NCBI RefSeq assembly: GCF_036324505.1 | Contig: NC_086351.1 | Location: 4,412,001 to 4,476,000, forward strand | Length of the DNA: 64,000 nucleotides | Direction: 5' to 3' | From: Eleginops maclovinus | Taxonomy: Eukaryota > Chordata > Actinopteri > Perciformes > Eleginopidae | Shown here: positions 25,283 through 35,617 of the stretch, in pieces | Numbering within the stretch: the stretch's first letter is position 1 | Layout of the letters: each line of letters starts with the position of its first letter | Notes under the pieces: generated by a model | Database searches by the model: none | What the model saw: the letters and a program-made list of their open reading frames with translations, nothing else | What the model was told of the DNA's origin: nothing | Program-made: the position numbers and the translations under genes

Positions 25283-26113
25283 TTATTTACAAAAAATACT
25301 TAGCTCTTTTGAATGTTTAGTTTGTAACCTGATACACGGCCAAATTGATCTAAAATCGACAGTATGGGGGGGAGAGAGGATAAGGGGTTCGAAGATCATA
25401 AGAAGAAGGTCAGCGTAGAGAGACAGTTTATTAACCATGCTGAGATGCGTGATGCCCTCAAACCTATCATGGCTTCTGAGCGAGATAGCGAGAGGTTCAA
25501 TGGCTATATTGAACAACAGCGGCGAAAGAGGACAGCCCTGGCACGTACCATGTTGGAGAGAGAAAGGGGGAGATCGAACACCATTAGTGTGTACAGAGGG
25601 AGATGGAGAGGCATATAGGAGTTTAATCCAGGAAATAAATTGGGAATCAAAACCAAATTTACCAAGTGTCACTATGACTTCGGGGATGTTAGAGGAAGGA
25701 GAGAAAATGTTATTGAGCAACCTCCTTGTGTTAAATAATGAGTGTCTCCCCACCATAAAGCCCGTTTGGTCCAACAAAATTATATCTGGCAGTACACGTT
25801 GGAGGCTATGTGTACTGCCGTACCAACGTGATAGTATTTTGGCCAGTATCTTACAGTCCACATTTAACAGTGCGATTGGTCTGTAAGTAGGATCTTTGTC
25901 TTTCTTGAGAAGCAAGGATATAGAGGCAATGGACAAGTTTCCGGCAATCGGCCAGTCTGGAGAGAGTCCACTTCCACTTTGCATTGATTTTATTGCATCG
26001 TGTATCTCAAGGGTGGAGATGGGGCTGCCCAATTCGCTAGCGATGTTCTCGTTGATTTTGGGTATGTTAAGGAGTCGAGAGGATTGGGGGTCATGGCGGG
26101 GATCGGGGGACAT
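25283..26113 (-). pseudogene. L1 ORF2 reverse transcriptase fragment
   Basis: The 276-codon open stretch includes the fingers/palm signature YRPIALLNVDCKILAKIL, then LDQTGF, HGTCQGCPLSPLLF and the catalytic block. The catalytic motif reads LSLYADLLL, where L1 elements have YADD; plus-strand bases 25409-25417 encode YAD. One aspartate of the pair is missing through an in-frame 3-nt loss, so catalysis should be abolished even without the frameshifts. Confidence 0.8.
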
Positions 26114-26294
26114 TCCAAAGTGTAGAGATTGTTGTAAAATTCCAAGAAAGACCTGTTAGTATCAGCTGGGTTAGAAGTAAGGTTGCCATCGGACAATCTG
26201 ATTTGGGGAATCAATCTGGACGCACTGGCCGCACGAGCCCGTTGAGCTAGGAGTCTACCAGCCTTGTCGCCCTGCTCAAAGTAACGCTGCCTAC

Positions 26295-27341
26295 TAGGGA
26301 TGGGCATGATTAATCGACGATCGATTAATTGATCATTAAGAATTTCGTCGATGACATTCATTTGTTGTCGATAAAACTAATGCAGGTTCTGTTGCATACT
26401 GTGAGTCTTGAAGGAATGCAATGAATTCGCTATGTGGCAGCAATCAAACGTTTACCACACGGGGGCAATGTTTGAAAAAAAACGCCACAGGCCTCCTCAG
26501 ATACCTGCGAGTTTCCGTGCCCGATCTGTTCCCCCTGGATATGCTCCCTTTAAGTATTGCTGAGGGCGAAGGTTTTCAAAAACTGATAAACTTATTGGAA
26601 CCAGCATATCACATTCCGTCACGACGTACCATCACCAGACTGATAGAAACTCACTACGAAGAACGGAAGCAGGAGCTGTTCAAAGAACTGAGCACAGCTG
26701 AAAGAGTTGCTCTAACCACAGACTGCTGGCCCACTTTAACAGCTGAGAGCTACATCACGATCACCTGCCACTACATCAGTGATGACTGACAAATGAACTC
26801 AGCGGTCCTGCTCACAGAAAGCCTGCCAGGTCGGCTCAACAAAAATCAGTAGACTGGTGCTGAAGTTGTATGCGAGTTACTGGTTATTTTTATGAAGCTT
26901 TGACACGACACGGTGCCTTTTTGGATAGCTTTGAGTTAGAATTTGGCAAAACCTGTCAGACTAAAAGTATTATATATTTTTGGTTAAGTTGTTGTTTAAC
27001 ATGATTGTGTTTTTATATTATTATTTTGGGGGAAACAAGGGTCAGTTGTGTTCATGAGCACAAGCCTCTAGCTGCAAGCTCCGCTGCTTAAGAGCACAGC
27101 AGCGCATATTTTCAACTTCAACCATTGAACGGATCCGGTTGAACTGCGACAAGAGTTGTCCATCTTGTAATACATCTCTCAATGAGGAAAACACGCTGTG
27201 TTTTTGGTATGTTCACTGCATTTTTAATATAGCCTATAAATAGTGAATTTTAATATAAAAATATGAATGATTAATTGAAAATCGATCGTTAATTCTCCCG
27301 ACGATCGATTAAGACAATGTAATCGAATGCCCATCTCTACA
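26295..27341 (+). mobile_element. hAT (ZBED-type) transposon copy inserted in the L1
   Basis: The left end is TAGGGATGGGC and the right end the inverted GCCCATCTCTA. Subterminal ATCGATTAAT motifs occur at both ends. Flanks are ctgcctac (26287-26294) and gtgcctac (27342-27349), an 8-bp duplication with one mismatch. Inside is a plus-strand fragment of a hAT transposase (26421-26789). The element splits L1 ORF2 between endonuclease and reverse transcriptase, so it is younger than the L1. Confidence 0.75.
26421..26789 (+). pseudogene. hAT/ZBED-type transposase fragment (122 codons)
   Basis: Encodes the stretch LFPLDMLPLSIAEGEGFQ, then PSRRTITRLIETHYEERK and LTTDCWPTLTAESYITITCH, which is the N-terminal part of the RNase H-like region of ZBED1-like hAT transposases. 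A stop follows CHYISDD and the BED finger and C-terminal dimerisation region are missing. The product would be non-functional. Confidence 0.75.
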
Positions 27342-27366
27342 GTGCCTACACTGTCTCAGTTGTCTC

Positions 27367-27765
27367 TCAACAATACCTGTTATCAGAAGATGTGTTCTGA
27401 ATGTAGCCTGAGGCGTTTGTTATGGAGAGAAGGAGAGGGAGAGGAGGAGTATGTTTCATCAGAGGTGTGTTCTGTAGCATGCCCGAAACTATGACATAGC
27501 GACCATTAGGATCTGATATTGAATTTGTCAATTCAAATCTGACATTCTTGTGAATAATAATGGCTGCCCCTCTGGCTTTGCCGGAGAATTTTGAGTGAAA
27601 CAAGTGGCTCATCCATGCCCTCTTAATACAAACGGTATCAGAGGATTTAAGATGAGTTTCCTGTAGGAATATGATATCTCCATTAAGATGTTGCAGCCGT
27701 GTCATTACCTTACCAATTTTAGTAGCGCTGTTCATGCCCTTAGTATTCCAGGAAACCAGGCGCAC
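27367..27765 (-). pseudogene. L1 ORF2 endonuclease remnant (start of ORF2)
   Basis: It starts MRLVSWNTKGMNSATK and contains IIFLQETHLKSSDT and GAAIIIHKNVRF, the apurinic/apyrimidinic endonuclease fold of L1. The frame then breaks just before the hAT insertion at 27341. The catalytic Asn (SWNT) and Glu (QETH) are still present; the rest of the domain is lost. Confidence 0.8.
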
Positions 27766-28425
27766 TCATCCACCTGTCGTTGTCATGGCGGAAACCAGCT
27801 AAGAAGTTCTTCGAAGAGAAATTGACCTGGACAAACACTGTCTTCCATACACAGGAGAAAGAGGAAAGGATGGCGAAAAATGCTAATAGTAATGATAATA
27901 ACAAAAAAGAAAAGAAAACCCATGTGGCCACACCTAGAGCTAAACCCAAAATACACAACATAATCAAGCACTCTGGCTCAGACCTATGTAATTACACTAA
28001 CACTCTTCCATCTAAACAGTAAACCAGCCCCATATTATCCCATACAGAACAAGTGGATCAGTAAGTGAACAGGAAATTGTCAAATATTATGCAGATAAAT
28101 ATATGGCAATGCCAAACCATTGAGAACAGAGTAAAACCCAATTTAGTGCAGTAAAATCTGCATCAACAGCCGGTCCAACAAGTAAATACAATGGATTTGA
28201 TCCATTCAGATACCTTAAATGAGACATAATAGGAAATAAAAGAAAGTGCAAAAGAAAGTCTCTGAGTGGTAAAGGCACAGGTGGACAAGAAAATAATCTC
28301 GAGCAACAGCCCCACATCGATGCAGCCGTTGCGTCCTCTAGAGGCAAAAGCGATACTCTGCGGACAACATGTCACGCGACCTGTCAACAGGCATTCATAA
28401 CGGCAAGGAACAAAAAAGGAAAATA

Positions 28426-28853
28426 TGGAAAACAACCAAACCCCCTGAGCTGAAAGAGTGGATAAACATTATGATAAAGACAGCTTCATATGAACGTATG
28501 CTCAACAGGTTGAACAATACAAACAAGACCAAGGCGCCAGCCTGGGACTTGTTCTGGGCTTACATCACATTGCCTGATGAGCATACAGTATTCCTCCCTC
28601 TGATTGTATCCTGTATCCAGCACTATAATCTATTGTATGGATATGCTCTCCAGCTATGTGACCATCAATATGTCCTCCTTATGAACAGTATCGTTCATAT
28701 TCATACTGTACTTTTATTTTATTTTGGTTTTGCTATGACACTGATACTACATGTAATGCATATGATAAGAAATGTCTCACAATGTAAAATGTTGTACTGT
28801 CAAACACCAAAGAAAGAAATAAAAACTTGAATTACAAAAAAAAAAGGAAAATA
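28426..28853 (+). mobile_element. 5'-truncated L1 insertion (3' tail only), opposite strand
   Basis: The insert carries the last codons of an L1 ORF2 (KPPELKEWINIMIKTASYE, APAWDLFWAYI) followed by a 3' UTR and an A-run. It is bounded by two copies of aaaaaaggaaaata (28412-28425 and 28840-28853). It lies inside the minus-strand L1, in plus orientation, and is a typical severely 5'-truncated target-primed insertion. The 153-codon open frame at 28369-28830 is this tail plus host L1 sequence, not a gene. Confidence 0.75.
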
Positions 28854-29006
28854 CAAGAAGTCCATGAAAACAGGCCAAGAAAAATAACTACTAGCTGTGA
28901 ACAAAAACACATCACTGTCTGCGTGTCCACGCCATACTTAAAACCCACTGAACTAATAGGACAAGTTACTGAAGTACCCACGGCGGGCTAGTAAACTGGG
29001 CTAACG

Positions 29007-29510
29007 TTACCACAGCATTCCGACGGGGACGATGCGTGATAGCCGGGTACCAGAGCAGTTGGCTGCAATAAAATCCCTGGCCTCAGAAACGGAGGAACGT
29101 CTCTTCCTGGCTCCATCCTTCAATGTGATGTTAAGCCTCGCAGGGAAAAGCAGTGCCGACTTGAAGCCCCGTTGATAAAGTTCAGACATCACCTCTTGGT
29201 ACTCCCTGCACTGCTCCGCTATTTCAGACGGATAATCCTCGTAGATTGTAATGGGGGTCCCACGGTACTGAAGCTTGCCTCTCTTAGCTCTGGCCTCACG
29301 GATGATCTTGTCTTTCTGCTGGATTTTGTGGAGCCTGATGACCACGGGTCTCGGTCACTGACCCGGTCCTGGCTTGTTGGAGAGTGTACGGTGTACTCTG
29401 GTTTGAATGCAGTCTAGTTTGGTTTCGAGCGTAGGTATATAGTAGCCTTGAAATCCGTAGAGATAGCATTCCGGTGTTCTTCCAGTTGGCTAGCCAAGAT
29501 CGCCATGTTG
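29007..29510 (-). pseudogene. L1 ORF1 remnant (nucleic-acid-binding protein)
   Basis: ORF1 opens MAILASQLEEHRNAIS and, after a frameshift and apparent internal deletion, continues in another frame with VIRLHKIQQKDKIIREAR, GTPITIYEDYPSEI and LYQRGFKSALLFPARL. These belong to the C-terminal domain of fish L1 ORF1p. Much of the coiled-coil and RRM region between them is missing. Confidence 0.7.
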
Positions 29511-29815
29511 AAGTCACCGACAGTTGGAAACCATAATCCAGCACCAAAGTGGAATAATTATCTACTTGGCGATGGCCAAAGGCAAAACTATGGGGATTTG
29601 AAATAGTAAATGAATAAAAGTCATGGGAGCTAAACTCGACACTTCCTACTCCATTTCACCCTACCGGAAGTCCCGAGAGCTGATTTTTAAAAATGTGGTG
29701 TGTGCGTATGTCCTGTGGCTGCGGTATGTATGTGCTTTCTGGTCATTGAACAGCAGTGTGCAGAGAGTTTTACTGCCAGGTGCCTGCTTCAGGTTTCATT
29801 TGCTTCAGACAAAGG

Positions 29816-29990
29816 TTGCTCGTCAACTTCCTTTATAAACCACAGTTCAGACAATCCACCGTCAGGCCTTTACACCAGATTTACCGTATGACTCTGTCCT
29901 TACGTTTCAATTTGACTTATGTGCAGCCTAATTTAAGTTGTTCTTTAATGTGTGTTCATCGTGCCGTGCTAATTTTATAAACCAGATCCG
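29816..29990 (+). repeat. Diverged direct repeat, unit 1
   Basis: It shares 'aacttcctttat(a/g)aacc', 'accagattta', 'tttcaatttg' and 'ttaagttg...tgtgtg' in the same order with 33885-34050. Both are plus oriented and about 4 kb apart. Confidence 0.55.
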
Positions 29991-32261
29991 CCATTCCCAA
30001 TACCAATGGTTTAAGAGATAATCAAAGTCTCAACATGAAACTACCACATCAGTAACACTATTTTAGGAGCCTGCTAATCCAATAAATGCAATACCAATGG
30101 AGTTACAACTGAGCAATTCATTTATAAAAAATTGACCCTAAGTGATGCAACTAAAAACAAAACCAATAAAATAAGAAATAAAACTAACTTTAAAATAAAT
30201 CTTGAAAAAACTACTTTGCCATTAAACCAAATACAGATTATCGTACTTAAATGCAGCTTTCACATCTCATATCATATTGGAGGTGCAAATGTGTGTGTGT
30301 CAGGATATTTTGTTCCATCGCATCTCTGTTCCTGTAATGGTAAAGGTGCAAAGCATAACCACAGTCAAATCACACTAATTTCACGACTCTCTGTATGCGG
30401 TTTCTCTCTTTTTACAAGTCAAATAATGTAAATGGTGGGGTGTATTGATGTTAAAAGACTTCGCTGTCTGACTGACAGTGTGCTAATTAAGAATGAACAC
30501 AAATAAATAAAAGTTTCCTGTTGGTTAATGGCTTTATTCTGTTGTCCTTCACACCTCTATAATTAGAGTCTTTGTGATTGTGTCTTGGAGCTTGCATGAA
30601 TGCAGGTGGTACTTTTCACAAGGTTATGGTGGTATGATAGATGTTGCACATTTTTTATGAAGAAGGGAATGGACGTGTAATGGTTTCAATAAAAATCTTT
30701 ATTGCATATCAGTGTTACTGTAAATTGCTCACCCACTCAATGTATAGCAAAGTAAGCAATGCTGGATTTGAAATATTCTTCAAGGTTTTGTGTGGAAGGA
30801 AATGCACAATTAATGGTCTTATCAATAAACCTGAAACTATATATCACATATCAGTGTAAAATCTCTACTTAAATCATTTTCACTAATCATTTCATTGATG
30901 CAATAACTGTCACCAAAACCTCAAGATTCATATCTCACTTCATGCACAGCAGCATGCAAACATGTGACCTGCGAAAGCTTTGAGTTTCCCTCTGCATGGC
31001 GTGTTCCTGTTTTTTTCACACCTTTTCTCTTCTGCTTTGCAAGGCGTACGTCTTGTGGTTAGAGAGGATGATGGAAATGTAAATACATATGAAAGTCATT
31101 TTTGGGCCCCAATCTTAGATAAGCATGTGTGAATGGAATTAAGTTTATTTCATTTAAATAAATATCAAATGGAAAGAGAACGTCTGGAAATTGTTAAAAC
31201 CTATAACAAACGCTAAAGGAAAAACCCCAAAAGCATAAATGCATCCTGTTAAATGTGCCTTTTTTTGTTAACTGTCCCCAGCACAGCTCAAATCGGTCTA
31301 GAATCACCACTGCTGTGTAAAACACTCACATTACAGCTTCAAGTTTCCCAGAAGCATGAGTTAAAATATTCAGAAGAAATGGACATTTCGATAGCCTCAG
31401 TGTGGTTTCAGACACCAACTTGTTTAATTTTGATATCAATATAAATCCTGTCTATGCTTTTTGGTTGAAACGAAAATACAGAAGTGGTTGTGTGTCTTTT
31501 TTCCTGCTTTAAAACAGAACCAAACCCACTGTCTAACCCCTTTCTGCCCTGGCTAATGAAATTAAACAGGAAAAGGTTTCTATTTATGTGACCACTCACT
31601 GTTGTGTGTGTGCGGGTCAACTACCAAGACTAATATGTTTTAATAGTCTTGTTAGATATGAAGGTTAAGGGAAATAAAGTAAATGCAAGATGAGTTACAA
31701 TAACTGAACCCAAATTTAGGTTTTGAAACCATGGAGATGTTTATTGAGGAACTGAAAGAAAACAAACATATATGGAGAATGATGTTTCTGCTGGTTTTGA
31801 TTCCTATTATGAGTTCCTGTGATTTGATCATGTTGCTAAGTCTAAATAGGAACATGTGTATTTCTCTCTGATGTTATGAGAGTTCAACAATTCCACCAAC
31901 AATTTAATGCTGCATCCTCAACTCATGCACGGTGGCGATAGATCATACTGTAGCAATATAAAATGAATAAACCATTTTTGGAAGATTTATTAATCGTTAT
32001 TGATGCTTAATAAAAAGCTAACATAGCAAAGCACATTGAGAAGCTTCTCCTTTTACACCTGCACCTGTTTGAACACCTGCAGAAATGGTTTTGTACATAT
32101 GTTTTTTAACATTTTGCAGCTTCTGGTTTGGACCAAAGTGGTGTCACCACAATATAGGTTAATGTTTCAAAGCATCCGAGCCCCCACACATTGGAGGCCC
32201 TAACTCGAAAGCAGCAGGGATGCTTACATAATCTGATGTTGCATTGAAGAGTCTCAGTCCT

Positions 32262-32680
32262 GACACATTCAAGAGGCCCTATGGTGCTTCTGGAGGTTTC
32301 CCTTTCCTGTAGTTTGTTATATAGGTTTTTTTGTGCATGTAAATGGTCTGCAAAGGCTAAAATCCCAAAGTTCCCTCCATAGGGAGTTTCTCTCTCACAC
32401 ACTCCCCCCCCTGCCTGAAACGCCTCCATTGGATTCCTTTGTTTACTTCCATAAAATAGTGTCATCACTATGTAACAAGCCTAGTGCTCCAACACATTAC
32501 ACGTGATATGCTAAGGGACGGGACATCTCTACGCTGTTGACTAATCACAACAGAGTCAGACAGAGGGTGGGAAGAGGTGCTGCAGCACAGGCAGTATGAG
32601 AAAAATAAAGAGCTTTCTCAACATTAAAGCATGGAGACATGTCCCAGTAGAGGAACTAAATTCAAATATGACTTAAGTTA
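32262..32680 (+). repeat. Dispersed repeat C, copy 2
   Basis: The longest copy seen. It contains 'ctgtagtttgttatatagg', 'gggacgggacatctctacgc', 'gactaatcacaac' and 'gctgcagcacaggcag'. The antisense 120-codon frame at 32106-32468 overlaps it and is not a gene. Confidence 0.65.
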
Positions 32681-33124
32681 TTATCTTCCTGCATGGCAAC
32701 AGACAGAAAAAGGACAGTTTCATACTGCGGATTAATTTTAGTTTCAACCTGTGTCATTTCTTTCTTTAGATTTTGGTTAACAACTCAAGATTCAAGCTAA
32801 GATAGTTAGTGTGGGGGACTCCATAATGTTTAATGCTGCACATTTTCATATAGTTTTGTGTCGCATGTGCTACTAATAGTGCACTCATTAGGGTGGTCAT
32901 GTATGCAATGCATTAAAATAACAGCACATGAACACCTTACCGGATCTTTACAACAAACAGTTACTTAAGAAAAGCATAATCTTTGCTGTCTGATTGTTCC
33001 CATCCTTTACATCAACATTTATACTTTCTGCCATTTAAAACCTTCCTCAACTGCTGAGACCAATACTTTCAAACACTCCTTTGCTCTCTCGCTCCAAAAC
33101 TCTAAGAGGAAAATAAATAAAATA

Positions 33125-33601
33125 AACAAAGGGCTGGGCTCCTCACTAGAGGTGACGTATAGTGCCTCATAAGTTAAGTTGTAAGTTAGCAAAATCAATC
33201 AAATGTAGGAAAATGCTTAAAGGAAAAATACAGCCTACATCCCAGCTCTCCGTAGGGTTTCATTTATCTTGTTGGCAGCTCATTCCTTAAAACAGAAGCC
33301 TCAGATTGCTTATAATAAGGGGAAATATGAAGGGTCTATTTCAAGCTTGTTATGTAAATAAGTTATTGGGCTTTTTTATCAACTCAGATTTGTTAGAACA
33401 TTTTTTCAACTTGAATTGACTGAATGCATTTGAAAAGTGGGCTTAATAACACATGAATACTGTCTAATATAGTATATATATTTAAGAAGTGTAATAAAAG
33501 ACAAGCATATGTTTTCATTTGTGGGCCGTATTCCATTATACTTTTAGAATTTGCTGAGGGCCAGTTCAAAATGACCCCGGGCCGTAGTTTGGACACCCCT
33601 G
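33125..33601 (-). mobile_element. hAT-like repeat, copy 2
   Basis: Closely related to 9130-9560 and ending with the same AGTTTGGACACCCCTG terminus. Compared with copy 1 it carries small insertions such as 'aagggtctatttcaagcttg'. Confidence 0.6.
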
Positions 33602-33884
33602 CTTTAAGATATTTAAAGGGATAACAACCTCAGGTATAAATGGTGTTAAAATCTGAAACTTACAAGTTTATGTTCTCCATATAATGTATACACACACGTT
33701 CGTTTGGTAGAAATGCATGTGTTTCTCAAGCCTTGACCCTAGAGTTTAAAAACATTAAGATCACACAGCCCCCACTGAGACGATTCAAAAGCTAGGTAAA
33801 CTTTCAAACCTGTGTCCTTAGGTTTCACTTCCAGGTATAGCTTTGACTTTTTCAGATTGCTTTTTATTCTCAGAAATGCTCTTT

Positions 33885-34050
33885 AACTTCCTTTATGAAC
33901 CACAGTTGAGACAGCTAACCTTTGCCTGACCAGATTTATTTCTTGAATGATCCTTCCTTTTTAGTTTCAATTTGTCTGAATTAAGTTGCTTATTCATGTG
34001 TGTCTTCATGCCATGTTGGTACACTGACTGTGTAAAAAGTGTTGTCCGTT
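33885..34050 (+). repeat. Diverged direct repeat, unit 2
   Basis: Partner of 29816-29990 (see that entry). Confidence 0.55.
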
Positions 34051-35617
34051 CACAGTAAAGAAAAGACAAATATATTCTCAAGGTAACAACAACTCTACAT
34101 TTTACAAAGAAAATGTTTATTTGCATTAAGGTCACAAACATCACCCACTGTGAACTCCACAACTCATGAAAGAGAAGATAGATGCAACTTCACTCCCACT
34201 GCACCTTTGTGGATTTCCTGTGTTTTTGTGACTTTGTGACCGACATAAAAACATTTTTCGATTAGCAGTGCAGCCTAAATAGCAAACATAATAATAACTG
34301 ATTTGTTTGCTTTAACAGAGAGATAAAGATGTACTCTCATAGGTTTTGGGTTTACTGATGGCAAAATTAACCACACTGTGTCCTTAAAAAAAATGACTGT
34401 AGTAAAACTTGTTTTTATTGGAACTTAAAAGGTCCTTTTATTTATTTACGATGGGACAGTGCACAGTATTTAACGTGAGCACTTGAGTCCAAATTTAGCC
34501 ATAATCTGCTCCATTTACATGAAGTTCATGCACTGTTAGTAGTGAGAGGAGCACGTGTGCCGTAGGTAACGCTGCATGCTAATGAAGTGTTTTTGAACAC
34601 CTGCTGGAAATGAATGATGACTAATATATAAATCCACAGAACACGGACACTTTTTTTTTCTTTTGTTAAAACAATATTTTAGTATTTTTGAACAGGAAAC
34701 TAAGTGTGACAGATGACTGTCAATAAATATACTTGCAGATATGAATTGTGGTGACTATCCCAAAAAGCTAACTTAATTAGTCACCTGATGGTGGTTCGAG
34801 GAGTGTCTTAACTCTATTCCAGAAAGAATACAATTGTGCTGAAATTATCTCTTTGGGTGATGTTCCCATTTATTGTAACAAAAAAGAAAGTTATTAACAA
34901 AACAGAAATGCACCATGTAGTTGATGTGGATTGAAGCAGTAATCAAAAATCCCTGGCTTTCTCTCTGGCTGTCGTTCGGTAAGAACTGTGTGTTCCCCAC
35001 CACCATTCAACTCAAAACTAATCATCCCCTCATTTGAGGCAGCTGCTGCTGGGCAGCTGCTGTGTGGTAACCAATCAAACAGGAACAGAGAAATACTACA
35101 CCCTTGTGGTCAAAATAAAGTACTTGCACAAAACACTAACTAAAGAATGGCTCCTACATGAATAATCACATCAAATTAAATGAATGCATTACATAACAAA
35201 TGGGCATCTTGACATTTTTACGCACCTGATCCTTAATAAGCATTTTATACCAATATTATTTCTGACGTATGACAACAGCATATTTTGCAGATTACATTGC
35301 GCAACTGAAAATTAAAAACCTGTAAAATCCTCCAGGTCCGCTAGAGAGCAGTGTTTGATCCCTAGTCAGGTTTGTAGTCTGTCACAGAAACACGGAAATG
35401 AGTCAGTGTGGCACAGAACTAACTCGAGTGCAGCGCTCGCGCAGTTAGAGGAGTTTTATACTTCCTAAAACTGCCCAATACTATTTCTTATTATATGATA
35501 ACAGCATAAGCAAACTGGTGAAGACTTGACTCATCACACATCTGGGCCACTGCGTATTTTTCTGTGTATAATCCTCAGTTTGGGCTTTCCTCGAAATCGA
35601 AAGTAAGTGTTGAAGCC

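Larger units (their letters stand above)
22979..29674 (-). mobile_element. Nearly full-length, inactivated L1-clade LINE with nested insertions
   Basis: It is flanked by the direct repeat gagagctga at 22970-22978 and 29675-29683. The 3' end (plus-strand poly-T at about 22981-22998) is on the left and the 5' end (cgggacttccggtag...) on the right. ORF1 remains at about 29510-29007, with a coiled-coil start (MAILASQLEEH) and the RRM/CTD part (VIRLHKIQQKDKIIREAR). ORF2 starts at 27765 with the endonuclease (SWNTKG, QETH), continues to the reverse transcriptase (26113-25283) and ends with a C-terminal CxxC...HxxxxxC stretch (about 23920-23870). Frameshifts and stops break both frames, and ORF1 has an internal deletion. 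Removing the three insertions (24000-24212, 26295-27341, 28426-28853) leaves about 5.0 kb, the expected size for a fish L1. Confidence 0.85.
29684..35617. other. Gene-poor, repeat-rich interval upstream of the TRIM gene
   Basis: I see no gene. Contents: a diverged repeat pair (29816-29990 and 33885-34050), repeat C copy 2 (32262-32680) and hAT-like copy 2 (33125-33601). The remainder is AT-rich with short unremarkable open frames. The last few hundred bases are the likely TRIM promoter; no TATA box is evident there. Confidence 0.45.

Noticed and set aside
25364..25886. Plus-strand frames of 84 and 149 codons in the L1
   Set aside because: They are antisense to the L1 reverse transcriptase, whose motifs are clear on the minus strand.
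28369..28830. 153-codon plus-strand frame that first looked like a gene
   Set aside because: It is the C-terminal tail of an L1 ORF2 within a truncated insertion with flanking duplications, joined by chance to older L1 sequence.
32106..32468. 120-codon minus-strand frame
   Set aside because: It overlaps dispersed repeat C, which recurs elsewhere without this frame.
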